From DATMNR01 sp963702765 (GTDB lineage: Bacteria; Chloroflexota; Ktedonobacteria; Ktedonobacterales; Ktedonobacteraceae): a stretch of 64,000 bases of DNA. The first letter of the stretch is position 1; each line of letters begins with the position of its first letter. The position numbers were made by a program, and so were the translations under genes. The notes beneath the pieces were generated by a model. The model was not told where the DNA came from. It did no database searches and saw only the letters and a list, made by a program, of their open reading frames with translations. The DNA lies in assembly GCA_963702765.1 (NCBI GenBank), contig CAVPEB010000055.1, positions 1 through 64,000 of the forward strand, given 5' to 3'. This document shows, piece after piece, positions 36,539 through 45,725 of this stretch.

Positions 36539-37141
36539 ATGGTACCTCCCGATTATTCATTGTATTTTGCGACGATGGCTACCGTAGGAGCGACCCTATT
36601 TGGTTTAATCTTTGTGGTAATCTCAATTGCCCCTGCAAGCATCGCCACGGAAAAAGCCCCACTAGAGCGACAAGTCAAAGCTCTTACTGCGTATAGTGCG
36701 TTGCTCAATCCTGTCATCATTTCACTGTTTGCGCTTGTGCCTCATGAGCAGATTGGCTTGGTGGTCATCGTCTTGAGTGTGTTCGGACTCCTCAACACGT
36801 TCATTATGGCTCCGACTCTAGTGCAGCATTCAGTCCAATGGAGTGCGAGATTTCGCAATAGCCCCTTCATCCTTGCCGGCTTGCTCCTCTATGGCTCCGA
36901 GACCTATGCTGCCGTACGCTTACTGCAATCACCCACGGACAGTTCTGCTCTCAACGCTCTGACTGAGTTACTGATCATCATCTCGGTCTTTGGGGTAGCC
37001 CGCGCCTGGGAGCTCGTCGGTATTCGCCAATTTCAGGTGCAAGACTGGCTTTCTTCCTTAGGAGCTTCAAAGAAGAAGGAAAACGCTTCGAACACGGATG
37101 CAGCTAATTCAGTGACCGACCTCAAAAAAGAGGGAAGCTGA
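36539..37141 (+). CDS. Membrane protein, paralogue of 25755-26291
   Basis: A 200-residue integral membrane protein with about five helices and a charged, low-complexity C-terminal tail (SKKKENASNTDAANS). The start is taken at the ATG at 36539 (MVPPDYSLYFATMATVGA), behind AAAGGAAAAAGG, because it matches the start of the paralogue at 26291. A longer frame to 36362 lacks support. Shared landmarks are listed under the paralogue. The function is unknown. Confidence 0.7.
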   Translation: MVPPDYSLYFATMATVGATLFGLIFVVISIAPASIATEKAPLERQVKALTAYSALLNPVIISLFALVPHEQIGLVVIVLSVFGLLNTFIMAPTLVQHSVQWSARFRNSPFILAGLLLYGSETYAAVRLLQSPTDSSALNALTELLIIISVFGVARAWELVGIRQFQVQDWLSSLGASKKKENASNTDAANSVTDLKKEGS

Positions 37142-37398
37142 AGAGATGCTCACCGTAAAGACAGGCAGAATCGTCATGCCTCAAGCATCCTAAAAATGCA
37201 TCATATGCCTTATCCTAGATGAGCAATAGCGTATCATCTCCTGAAACCTAATTGAACTGGCCGCTAGAGCAAATGGTCTTTTGAAACGAAACCATGAGTT
37301 GTGGCGTGTAGTTAGTTAAGAACGATGGGTTGTGTTTATCGAAATTGTGTGCCCTTGCTAACGGTGCAGGGATCCATATATAAGATAAGGAGAACGTT

Positions 37399-37761
37399 AT
37401 GTTCACACTCATGGCTGAGGTACCACTCGTCACAATTAACGTGGGTAACCTTCACCTGGCTCTCTATCAGAGCCAGCTCATGTACTTGCTCGTTGCAGCC
37501 ATTATTGGCTTTGTTGCAGAGTTCATTGTAGGCTGGAGGCTCCCATTCGGCATCATTGGGGCGATCATTGCAGCACTGGTGGGGATATGGATCGTTAATA
37601 ATTTAGTGATCCTCATCATTCCTGGTGATCCCGTTCTCTTCGGGATGCCGCTCTTCAAAGCGCTGATAGGAGCAACTGTGTTCACGGCACTTTGGTACCT
37701 TCTGACCTATCGTCTATGGCACCGCCGTCGCCCATACTACTCGCGTCGAGTCCCGGCATAA
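37399..37761 (+). CDS. GlsB/YeaQ/YmgE-family membrane protein
   Basis: A 120-residue protein with three to four helices: YLLVAAIIGFVAEFIVGW, then LPFGIIGAIIAALVGIW and the motif FKALIGATVFTALWYLLTYR. The glycine-rich GxxGAIIAALVG pattern is that of transglycosylase-associated/GlsB-type stress proteins. The tail is basic (RRRPYYSRR). AAGGAG precedes the ATG. Stands alone. Confidence 0.7.
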   Translation: MFTLMAEVPLVTINVGNLHLALYQSQLMYLLVAAIIGFVAEFIVGWRLPFGIIGAIIAALVGIWIVNNLVILIIPGDPVLFGMPLFKALIGATVFTALWYLLTYRLWHRRRPYYSRRVPA

Positions 37762-37817
37762 GTGAGGATTGCCATTGCATTGTTGGGGACAAGATGTCCT
37801 CAACAATGCAATGCATT

Positions 37818-38153
37818 TCATGAATGTATCATATTCTCGACGATGGCTTTGACGCCTTCCGGGCCACGGAGGTGCAGCCAGATTGACCCTTGTTGAGGCT
37901 CGAAGATGAGTGCGAATGTGAAAAAGGCACAGCATGTTCGTTCGTAGGTGATGAATTGTACGAGTGTATTGGCCCAGGTGTCGTCTCCTGGGAAGCGGAG
38001 GGCATAGCCGTCTGCCAGTTCGTTGACTTGTTGTATGTGTTTGAAGAGGTTGTTTAGCTCTATGTTGCGGGTTTGTTGTTCTGATTCTGTTAGGGTGCAT
38101 GCGAGTGGTATGTTTTCTGTGATGGGTGTTTGAGTTTGTTGCGTGTCTTTCAC
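37818..38153 (-). CDS. Small conserved protein with CC-FF motif, unknown
   Basis: A 111-residue soluble protein. The most distinctive part is FITYERTCCAFFTFALIFE followed by WLHLRGPEGVKAIVENM. The same arrangement is familiar from small proteins that accompany metal-responsive or MerR-type operons, where the paired Cys may bind metal; the link is tentative. The N-terminal part (LTESEQQTRNIELNNLFKHI) is helical. No partner gene is next to it. Confidence 0.65.
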   Translation of the reverse strand: MKDTQQTQTPITENIPLACTLTESEQQTRNIELNNLFKHIQQVNELADGYALRFPGDDTWANTLVQFITYERTCCAFFTFALIFEPQQGSIWLHLRGPEGVKAIVENMIHS

Positions 38154-38237
38154 TGTATTTCTTCTTTCTTGTTTCGAGCAGGGAGGACTATTTCAAAGTT
38201 ACTCTTCTCCCCCTCCCCACCCCAGAAAATGGATTAA

Positions 38238-38287
38238 TCTGGGGACACCCCAGACCCCGGCAGAAGGACTTCGTCCCTCTGCACTCC
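38238..38287 (+). repeat. Family A repeat, copy A5 (hairpins 2 and 3)
   Basis: TCTGGGG-ACA-CCCCAGA and GGAC-TTC-GTCC with tail CTGCACTCC. Both stems differ from A1 by paired changes. Hairpin 1 is missing. Confidence 0.8.
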
Positions 38288-38306
38288 CTTTTTTATACAT
38301 TAGCAA

Positions 38307-39038
38307 TCAACCTACTTTTGGATGAAAGTCGGCGGGTTTTTCGGGGTAAGGTGACAGGCCTACTGCGGGTCCCAGTTCGTCAGTTTTTACAGTTAGTTGT
38401 TTGGCTCTTTGTTGGAGCGCCAGGATGATGATTTCGACGGCACTATCAAGATCCAAGGAGGCTGTGCTTAGGACCATGTCGTACAGGCGAGCATCTTCAG
38501 GTTTTCGACGGAATGCTGTCTCAAGGTGTTTCGCTCGGTCGTGGTCTTTCATTTTGATACGTAATTCGGCCGATGGTCGATCTATGCCTTCGCGTTTCAT
38601 GACGTAGTCAATGCGTTTTTCAAATGGCGCGATGATGCGGACATGCAGGACATCGCGTTGTTGTGCCAGAAGCATCTGGGAGCCTCTGCCTACTATGACG
38701 ACGTGTCCTTGCGCGGCTGCTGCATGGACTATGCGGCTGACTGTTTTAAGGTACGTTTCTTCGTTTCTAAGGAATGTTTCTGAGGAAGCACCTACCATGT
38801 ATGAAGGTTGGAGTGATTGGAGGTTCTTGAATGTTCGCGCAAGAATTCCTTCGGTGCGCTCGTCGTGTGCTTCTGCTGCTCCAAGGCTGGTACCCATTTC
38901 GATGGCGACACGTTCTACAATTTCGTGATCGATTAATTGCCATTGGAGGTGTTTGGCCAGGCGGGTTGCTATTTCGCCTCCTCCGCTTCCGTATTCTCGC
39001 GAGATGGTGATGGCTCGCATCTGGTTGTTCTGGTCCAT
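38307..39038 (-). CDS. Cytidylate-kinase-like protein
   Basis: A 243-residue P-loop protein of the Cytidylate_kin_2 family. The N-terminus ITISREYGSGGGEIATRLA contains the nucleotide-binding loop. WQLIDHEIVERVA, HVVIVGRGSQMLL and VRIIAPFEKRIDYVMKREG follow, with RAKHLETAFRRKPEDARLYDMVLST as the usual C-terminal part. It may phosphorylate a nucleoside monophosphate or another small molecule. GGAAGGAG stands before the ATG. Confidence 0.85.
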   Translation of the reverse strand: MDQNNQMRAITISREYGSGGGEIATRLAKHLQWQLIDHEIVERVAIEMGTSLGAAEAHDERTEGILARTFKNLQSLQPSYMVGASSETFLRNEETYLKTVSRIVHAAAAQGHVVIVGRGSQMLLAQQRDVLHVRIIAPFEKRIDYVMKREGIDRPSAELRIKMKDHDRAKHLETAFRRKPEDARLYDMVLSTASLDLDSAVEIIILALQQRAKQLTVKTDELGPAVGLSPYPEKPADFHPKVG

Positions 39039-39125
39039 GGTTGCTCCTTCCTGTGCACTTGCTTCTATTATATATCTTATTGGCGCAAAGATTTGTGCGA
39101 ACCTGTTTTGCAGTGTTCGCTCTTA

Positions 39126-39216
39126 GACTTGCCGCCTGCGGCGGCAGAAAATGAAAAAAGAGTTATTTCGGGCGACAGCCCCAAACCCCGGCAAAGGACT
39201 GCGTCCTCTGCACTCC
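39126..39216 (+). repeat. Family A three-hairpin repeat, copy A6
   Basis: GCCGCC-TGC-GGCGGC, TTCGGGC-GACA-GCCCCAA (one mismatch) and AGGAC-TGC-GTCCT with tail CTGCACTCC. The third stem carries a paired change relative to A1. Confidence 0.8.
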
Positions 39217-39372
39217 TGCTTTGGGTTGCACACAAAGTTTGGTTACGGATGAGTTAACATCACGAACTGTCCAACTTTTGTGCAAAAGCTAGAGTTGGAT
39301 AGAATGTGTCTGTTATGGAGAGTACTCGCCCGTCATTGTGAGTGAAGGGAAATATCTAGCGTGATGGGCAAT

Positions 39373-39400
39373 GAGATCCTTCGCTGGCGCTCAGGATGAC
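39373..39400 (+). repeat. Half unit of family D hairpin repeat
   Basis: GAGATCCTTCGCT followed by CTCAGGATGAC repeats one arm of the 28-bp hairpin at 25522-25590. Apart from this and copy A6 the 473-base space (39039-39511) holds nothing recognised. Confidence 0.6.
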
Positions 39401-39511
39401 AAAGAGAAGTGGGCTCAAGATGACAGAGGGAGGGGTGGTGTAACCTTCTGGCGTATATATTGTTATTAAGAACTTCACATTGATTTAGATTTACGAGGAG
39501 GATTATTATAT

Positions 39512-40048
39512 ATGCTTACTTTAAGACGAGCATTTTGGGGCATAAGTATGCTCCTGGTCGCGCTGTTTGCTGTGGCCTGTGGCAGCAACGGCACTACAAG
39601 CACTGGGAGTTCCAGTAGTACTGGTAGTGGTGGAACAACTCCAAGCAGTTCTGCTGCAATTATTCAAACCGCCTCGGCAACGGTGAATGGTCAATCTGTT
39701 ACCATTCTTACGAATGCTAAGGGTATGACGCTGTATTACTTAAAGCCTGATACGGCCACAACATCTGCTTGTACGGGGACTTGTGCTTCGAATTGGCCTC
39801 CTTTAGTCTCTACGAGTTCTGGTTCACCTGCAAGCGCGACTGCTCTTCCAGGCACGTTGAGTGTTGTGACAGATGCGAATGGGCAGCAGGTTGAGTATAA
39901 TGGGCATATGCTGTATACGTTCTCTGGAGATACGGCACCTGGCCAGACGCATGGGGAAGGAATCAAGGGGGTATGGTTTGTGGCTACAACTACACTGTCT
40001 GCTCAGGGAGCGCCTCAAGCTACCCCTACACGGAGTAGTGGATATTGA
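39512..40048 (+). CDS. Lipoprotein with COG4315-type secreted repeats
   Basis: A 178-residue lipoprotein. The N-terminal signal ends in a lipobox, LFAVAC, with the modified Cys at residue 23. A Ser/Thr/Gly-rich linker of about 25 residues follows. Two Lipoprotein_15/COG4315 repeats come next, recognisable by GMTLYYLKPD...CTGTCASNWPPL and the related GHMLYTFSGDTAPGQTHGEG...GVWFV. GAGGAGG precedes the ATG. Located on the outside of the membrane; biochemical role unknown. Confidence 0.85.
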   Translation: MLTLRRAFWGISMLLVALFAVACGSNGTTSTGSSSSTGSGGTTPSSSAAIIQTASATVNGQSVTILTNAKGMTLYYLKPDTATTSACTGTCASNWPPLVSTSSGSPASATALPGTLSVVTDANGQQVEYNGHMLYTFSGDTAPGQTHGEGIKGVWFVATTTLSAQGAPQATPTRSSGY

Positions 40049-40074
40049 TATTAAGGGATTGCGGCACGTTCCAT

Positions 40075-41730
40075 CTATCTCTTCCTGGGTCGTAAAATAG
40101 TCCACATAAGATATGCACCGAATAAGCAGACAAAGACGAATGCGAATCCAAAGAGAAGGCCTAGCCACGGTTGGTTTAAGACTGGATGATATACGACCAG
40201 AACTATGGATAGGCCGATGATGAGCGCGGCGACTAGTATCCCAAGAACAAGTCTATTCACAATACGTTCTGTGTGAAGCACTACTGGATCAAAAGTAGCT
40301 GGCCTCAGTCCAACTTCGATTTGTCCACGCTCAATGGAGTCAATGATTCGCTGCAACTGTTGCGGCAAAGTCATTCCGAGGTGAGCCCAATCGGTGCTCA
40401 CCTCGCCCAAACGTCGTAAAAAAGACTCTCCTGAATGCTGCTTGATAATAAGTCTCTTTGTATATGGGGTTATCAATTCTACGAGATTGTAATCTGGATC
40501 AAGCTGGGTACATATACCCTCCAGCATCACGATTGATTGAAACAGGTTCGAATAGCTTGATGGTAATTGCAAATAGTAGCGTCGCACGATGGCTAATGCG
40601 TCGTTGATTATAGCGCCAAAGGCTATTTCTTTGAGCGGTTTCCCATGGAAGCCCGAAACAAGCCTCTGAAGGTCTCGTTGCAAAAGCATGCGATTGACGG
40701 GTTTGCGAGTGACCGCGATGCCCAGGATAGTATCAGTCAATCGTTCACTATCCTGCATGCCAAGAGCTAGAAGCACAGCAGCTAGTTGCTCTTGGGTCCG
40801 CTCATCTACAGTTCCAACTTTACCGAAATCGATTAAACCAATTTGTCCCCCCTCATTCACGAACAAATTTCCCGGGTGAAGATCAGCATGAAAAAGCCCA
40901 TCTTCGAACACCATCTGCAGGATGATATGGGTCACCTGTTTTGCAAGTTCGGGACGGGAAAGACCAGCCTTTTCTAATTCTGTGATGTTGTTGATTTTAA
41001 TTCCCTGGATACGTTCTAACGTGATAATACTGGATGTAGTTGCTTCGAGGTATACAGGCGGGATATGCACTGAAGGGTCATTCGCGAAATTTTTAGCAAA
41101 ACTCTCTGCATTGCGTGCTTCACTCATATAGTCAAGTTCTGCCCGCAACGATTGCGAGAATTCGTAAACAAGACCCGGTAAATCATATAATTCGGCAACG
41201 TCCCAGCGGCGGTTTGCTATATTCGCCAGGTTCTGAATGATGGATAGATCTTCCTCGACCTGCTCAACGGCGCCCGGGCGCCGTATTTTGACAACAACCT
41301 CAGTTGCATTGAGCATTGTTGCCGCGTGTGCCTGCCCTATTGATGCAGCAGCAAGAGGTTCATATTCAAAAAGCGCAAAAATATCCTGAACCGGTCTATT
41401 CAGTTCCTCATCGAGTATTGCTTCGATCTCTTTTGCAGGTATCGTGGTTGATACTTGATCTTGAAGCTTTGAAAGCTCTGCAATGTATTCTGGAGGCAGT
41501 AAGTCGCTTCGTGTCGAAAGCAGTTGTCCAAGCTTAATGAAGGTGATGCCAAGTTCTTCGAGCATCATTCGCAGGTGCTCAGGTGAGCTTATTGCGTTTT
41601 CACGACGCTGGCGGAACGGAATAAATCGTTCCAGTCCAATTACGTCTACCAGGGAACCCAGTCCATGATGAGTGAGGGCCTCGGCGATTTCGCGGTATCG
41701 TGTAAGGCGAGAAAGAGGATTGATGCTCAC
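40075..41730 (-). CDS. ABC1 kinase-like protein (UbiB/AarF family)
   Basis: A 551-residue atypical kinase. Family motifs are present in order: the KxGQ motif FIKLGQLLSTRSDLLPPEY, the Ala-rich loop AAASIGQAHAA, the lysine VVVKIRRPG, the catalytic FHADLHPGNLFV and the metal-binding GLIDFGKVG. Two hydrophobic helices at the C-terminus (LVLGILVAALIIGLSIVLVV and the next) anchor it in the membrane. UbiB-type proteins support quinone and other lipid metabolism. It converges on the lipoprotein gene. Confidence 0.88.
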   Translation of the reverse strand: MSINPLSRLTRYREIAEALTHHGLGSLVDVIGLERFIPFRQRRENAISSPEHLRMMLEELGITFIKLGQLLSTRSDLLPPEYIAELSKLQDQVSTTIPAKEIEAILDEELNRPVQDIFALFEYEPLAAASIGQAHAATMLNATEVVVKIRRPGAVEQVEEDLSIIQNLANIANRRWDVAELYDLPGLVYEFSQSLRAELDYMSEARNAESFAKNFANDPSVHIPPVYLEATTSSIITLERIQGIKINNITELEKAGLSRPELAKQVTHIILQMVFEDGLFHADLHPGNLFVNEGGQIGLIDFGKVGTVDERTQEQLAAVLLALGMQDSERLTDTILGIAVTRKPVNRMLLQRDLQRLVSGFHGKPLKEIAFGAIINDALAIVRRYYLQLPSSYSNLFQSIVMLEGICTQLDPDYNLVELITPYTKRLIIKQHSGESFLRRLGEVSTDWAHLGMTLPQQLQRIIDSIERGQIEVGLRPATFDPVVLHTERIVNRLVLGILVAALIIGLSIVLVVYHPVLNQPWLGLLFGFAFVFVCLFGAYLMWTILRPRKR

Positions 41731-41844
41731 TGAAACATCACCTTTCGGTTTCAGAAAAGCACTCTTGCGTGCTTATCATATTCATTTAACAATGGTTACG
41801 GGATTCATTTTATGCATAAAAGGGGTGTGTAGTCCAGCTTAATG

Positions 41845-41929
41845 ATTGGGGCCTGCGGCCCAATTTGAGGAGGAAGTTGGAGCGCAGCCCCAGACGCCAG
41901 GTTATGGGGCAGTTGCCCTTCACAATCCC
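41845..41929 (+). repeat. Family A repeat, variant copy A10
   Basis: Hairpin 1 is ATTGGGGCC-TGC-GGCCCAAT-like, hairpin 2 is degenerate, hairpin 3 is GGGGCA-GT-TGCCCT-like, and the tail is CACAATCCC. It belongs with A9. The 416-base space up to 42146 shows nothing else. Confidence 0.65.
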
Positions 41930-42146
41930 GCTTTGGTTGGCATTCATGATGTTTGAGAGGCAACTGGCATTCGTTAAGTTGTGGAAGCATTACTGATCTT
42001 GCTCTTGACGGCACCTGACATATCCCATAGAATGAATCTGGCAAACTTCATCTATTACTTTTGATAAGATTGTAGCCCGTGTTAAGTAGGGGAGGTGGAA
42101 GATTGGAGTCGCCTGCTTGCTTACACGCATGAGGGAGGGCTATTTT

Positions 42147-42797
42147 ATGACATCGATTCAAACTGATGATGAGTGGCTGAGTTTGAGCGAGGCCGCTGAG
42201 ATGCTAGGGATGCATCCCGCGACGGTTCGGCTTTGGGCGGATCGGAATGAGTTGCCTGCGAGGCGCACAAATGGAGGGCACCGTCGCTTTCGCCGCTCTG
42301 ATATTGAGGCGCGTTTGCGACAAGATGCAGAGCGCAAACCGCGCCCTACTGCGCAGTTGCTGGTGCAGAGCGTGCTTGGCCGGGTGCGCTTTGCATTTAC
42401 CGATGGGACACTTAAGACGCTGTCATGGTATGAACACTTTGATGATTCCGCGCTCGAGGCTTACCGTAGCCTGGGAAGGCGCGTTTTGGAACTTTTGCTA
42501 CGCGCTTTGAATGATGGCACTCCTGCTGAGGAGCTGCGCACAGAAGCGGTGTTATTGGGCGTAGAGTATGGCTCGGTGACACGCGATTCCCATGTGCCTG
42601 TTGCAGATGCTGTGCGAGCATTTTTGTATTTTCGGAGCCTGGTAGATGAGAGTGTGATCCAGTTAGCGGAGGTACAGGGTATACGCGACCATGGTGATAT
42701 TCCCTGGGCTGAGAGTTTGTATCAGATTCAGACGTTGACGAATGAGATTCTACCGGCGCTGATCGAAGCATCACAGGTACCTGGCAATTCACAATAG
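42147..42797 (+). CDS. MerR/excisionase-type DNA-binding regulator
   Basis: A 216-residue protein. The N-terminal 55 residues form a winged helix: SLSEAAEMLGMHPATVRLWA (helix-turn-helix) and ARRTNGGHRRFRRSDIEARL (wing). The C-terminal 150 residues are all-helical (LKTLSWYEHFDDSALEAY, RRVLELLLRALNDGTP, AVRAFLYFRSLVDESVI), similar to sensory helical domains such as the RsbRD N-terminus. The ATG at 42147 follows GGGAGGG. Only 56 bases separate it from the PBP gene, so it may act on cell-wall synthesis; that is inference. Confidence 0.75.
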   Translation: MTSIQTDDEWLSLSEAAEMLGMHPATVRLWADRNELPARRTNGGHRRFRRSDIEARLRQDAERKPRPTAQLLVQSVLGRVRFAFTDGTLKTLSWYEHFDDSALEAYRSLGRRVLELLLRALNDGTPAEELRTEAVLLGVEYGSVTRDSHVPVADAVRAFLYFRSLVDESVIQLAEVQGIRDHGDIPWAESLYQIQTLTNEILPALIEASQVPGNSQ

Positions 42798-42853
42798 GCT
42801 GTACAACTGTAGTCTCTGTATGTTATGTTTAGAAAAAAGATGAGGATGCTTGC

Positions 42854-45472
42854 ATGCCTTCGGATTCCGGGTATTCTATTGAAGATAGCACGCATGAGGC
42901 TGATGAGAGGCTACCAGCATTTGATGGAGATACACCTGATCCACTCCTGGGGTTACTTCCTGTAGGATCGGGGCTGGAGCCAGCCGACGCTACTCTCTCA
43001 CCTATTACACCAATACCAGATCCTATTACTCCTATGCCCGAGGTTGAGGATGAAGAAGAGGAAGAGGATGCTGCAAATCCCGTACACGGACTGATCCCAG
43101 TGGAAGGACGACCACAAGAGTCGCCCCTACCATACACGACTACCTCGGTTCTTCAGATGTATGCTCCCCATTCGACATTGTTAGTAGATTCGCTGCGGAA
43201 AAAGCGACTACGAATGATTGTATTGCGCCGTTATTCTCGAAATCAGTTGCGGGACGCACGTGTAAGAGAACGTCGGACAAATCGCAGAATGTGGATTACG
43301 ATTGCCAGCTTTACACTGGCATTACTGGTAGTTTTCCTTTCTGTAGGAAGCACGGCAGGTTACGTCAGCTACAATTTTGTGCATACTACGCAGGTAACCT
43401 TTCAACACAGTGTTGTGACATTACCTGATTTGTTGCCGCTCGATAATTTAAAGATATACGATAGCAAAGGTGTGTTGATCGATCAGTTGGCTGATAACGG
43501 CATTCATACGAGTGTTACGTTTGACCAGGTAGCACCGGTCACGATCAATGCAACTGTGGCTACGGAGGATAAAAACTTCTGGTCTAACCAGGGGGTCGAT
43601 ATTGTAGGTATTATTCGCGCTCTTTTAACGAACCTTGAAAGTGGGCGTGTGGTCGAAGGCGGTAGTACGATCACACAACAATTGATTAAAAATCTGATCG
43701 TAGGCAACGACCCAACCATTGTGCGCAAGCTCGAGGAGGTTATCCTGGCTCCTCAGGTGAACAATGACTATACGAAGAAGGACATCCTGACGATGTACCT
43801 GAACAGTATTTATTATGGAAATCAGGCCTATGGTATCGACGCAGCGGCCTCAGTGTATTTTGGATTGCAGGACAAGCCAGGTCATTCAGCTGCGTCACAA
43901 CTGGACATAGCGCAATCAGCTATGCTGGCCGGGCTACCAAGTAATCCCACTTTTTTCGACCCACTCGCCCACCCTCAAACTGCGATGAAACGGTTCGAAA
44001 CTGTTCTCGACCTGCTGGTAGCACAGAGGTATATCAGCACTGCTGATAAGTATGACGCCATTCAAGAGGCGCAGGGAAAGAATTTCTTCAAACCCGCGGC
44101 GGCTATACACGATCGCGCACCACACTTCGCCAATTATGTGCTGACGCAACTTCAGCAGATGTTGCATATCAAAAATCCCGCGGCACTTTCGCGCTCAGGC
44201 ATGGTTGTTTACACAACACTTGATATCAGCTTGCAGGATAAAATACAGAAGATCATGCAGCAACATATCGCTGAATTACGCGATGCACATCATCTGACAA
44301 ACGCAGCAGAGGTCTTGATCGACTTTCATACGGGAGCAATCAAGTCATTGCTCGGCAGTATTGATTACAATAATGCATCGATTGATGGGCAGTTCGATGT
44401 AACGCAGGCATATCGACAGCCGGGGTCGTCATTCAAGCCCTACGTCTATGTGACAGCTTTTCAGCAAGGGGCTTCGCCTGCACAGGCTATCGATGATCAG
44501 CCGATTACCCTTCAGGTGCCTGACTCAAATCCACCTACATTTAGCCCTACAAATTATGATAACAAATTTCACGGGCATATGACTCTACGATGCGCACTGC
44601 AAAATTCATTGAATGTGCCTGGAGTAAAAGTTTTGCAGCATGTGGGTATTAACCAAGCAATGCAAACAGCGTATAATATGGGCATCACAAGTTACCAGGG
44701 TATACCTGGCTATTCACTTGTGCTGGGAGGTCTGGGCATTCGCTTGATCGATCATACCTCGGCCATGGGTGTATTTGCGAATGGGGGAGTGCGTGTCCCT
44801 TACTATGCAATCAACAAGGTGGTTTCTGGCAGCACTGGAACTGTGATTTATCAACACCAACTCGACGCAGGGACGCAGGTAATCAGCCCACAACTAGCGT
44901 ATATGATGACGAATGTGCTGAGCGATAATACCGATCGCATCCCCGAATTTTACGATTGTAATGTTCTGCAACTCTATGCGAACTCACAGCAGGATTGCTG
45001 GAACGGTAACCGTGGAGTCGTTAGACCTGCTGCGGCAAAGACAGGAACCACGAATGATTTTCGTGATAACTGGACGGTTGGCTATACGACCGATTATGTA
45101 ATGGGTGTGTGGGCAGGTAATGATGATAATACGCCGATGATCGATGTGTCGGGTATTACCGGGGCGGCTCCAATCTGGCATGACTCGATGCTGGTGGCAG
45201 AACAAGGACATCCAGTCCAGGATTTTGTCAATCCTGGCGGGTTGGTGCGAGCGACTGTGACTTATGCGGATGGTGTGAAAACGACTGATTTGTTTTTGCC
45301 GGGCACTGTTCCAACAGATGCTAAAATTTCTACACCAGGGCCAACCCATAGAAATGATAAGCAAAAACCTGGTCCGGGAGGTAATCCTTCTCAGACGCTA
45401 TCTCAGGCTTATTGTCCGGCAAGTTATAGCTTTGTGTCCCCTCCCGATAATGGAGCAGTTGGATGGTGGTAA
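42854..45472 (+). CDS. Class A penicillin-binding protein (PBP1A type)
   Basis: An 872-residue bifunctional peptidoglycan synthase. A long acidic cytoplasmic N-terminus (about 150 residues with EVEDEEEEED) leads to one membrane helix (ITIASFTLALLVVFLSVGST). The GT51 domain has TVATEDKNFWSNQGVD and EGGSTITQQLIKNL. The transpeptidase has Ser-x-x-Lys in QPGSSFKPYVY, SxN in ALQNSLNVP and KTGT in AAKTGTTNDFRDNW. The C-terminus is proline-rich. The acidic N-terminal extension is unusual. It polymerises and cross-links glycan strands outside the membrane. Confidence 0.9.
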   Translation: MPSDSGYSIEDSTHEADERLPAFDGDTPDPLLGLLPVGSGLEPADATLSPITPIPDPITPMPEVEDEEEEEDAANPVHGLIPVEGRPQESPLPYTTTSVLQMYAPHSTLLVDSLRKKRLRMIVLRRYSRNQLRDARVRERRTNRRMWITIASFTLALLVVFLSVGSTAGYVSYNFVHTTQVTFQHSVVTLPDLLPLDNLKIYDSKGVLIDQLADNGIHTSVTFDQVAPVTINATVATEDKNFWSNQGVDIVGIIRALLTNLESGRVVEGGSTITQQLIKNLIVGNDPTIVRKLEEVILAPQVNNDYTKKDILTMYLNSIYYGNQAYGIDAAASVYFGLQDKPGHSAASQLDIAQSAMLAGLPSNPTFFDPLAHPQTAMKRFETVLDLLVAQRYISTADKYDAIQEAQGKNFFKPAAAIHDRAPHFANYVLTQLQQMLHIKNPAALSRSGMVVYTTLDISLQDKIQKIMQQHIAELRDAHHLTNAAEVLIDFHTGAIKSLLGSIDYNNASIDGQFDVTQAYRQPGSSFKPYVYVTAFQQGASPAQAIDDQPITLQVPDSNPPTFSPTNYDNKFHGHMTLRCALQNSLNVPGVKVLQHVGINQAMQTAYNMGITSYQGIPGYSLVLGGLGIRLIDHTSAMGVFANGGVRVPYYAINKVVSGSTGTVIYQHQLDAGTQVISPQLAYMMTNVLSDNTDRIPEFYDCNVLQLYANSQQDCWNGNRGVVRPAAAKTGTTNDFRDNWTVGYTTDYVMGVWAGNDDNTPMIDVSGITGAAPIWHDSMLVAEQGHPVQDFVNPGGLVRATVTYADGVKTTDLFLPGTVPTDAKISTPGPTHRNDKQKPGPGGNPSQTLSQAYCPASYSFVSPPDNGAVGWW

Positions 45473-45547
45473 GGCTCCTCTCCCACTTCACTTCTCCGCT
45501 TGGCACTTTTTCTCGGGTGGGGTTTCTGTCCTCTTTCCATCGTTTTT

Positions 45548-45633
45548 GACTGGCCGCCGGAGGCGGCAAAAAAGGAAAAAGGATTTTTCGGGGACACCCC
45601 GAACCCCGGCAGAGGTGCGACCTCTGCACTCCC
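45548..45633 (+). repeat. Family A three-hairpin repeat, copy A7
   Basis: GCCGCC-GGA-GGCGGC, TTCGGGG-ACA-CCCCGAA and GAGGT-GCG-ACCTC with tail CTGCACTCCC. The third stem is entirely different in sequence from A1 but still pairs fully. It lies between the converging PBP and PHP genes. Confidence 0.85.
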
Positions 45634-45725
45634 AAAAAGGTTCGGGGAGAGCCCCACAGGCGACCATAAAGGCCCACCCTCTACACCACCGTTGCCCCTA
45701 CATTTATTTGATGAAGCGGGTGCGA

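Noticed and set aside
6651..45677. Minus-strand reading frames over the family A repeats that give similar peptides (containing LGVQRA, PFAGVRGVP)
   Set aside because: They arise from the repeats themselves. Length and ends vary, no ribosome sites are present and the similarity follows the DNA repeat, so they are not genes.
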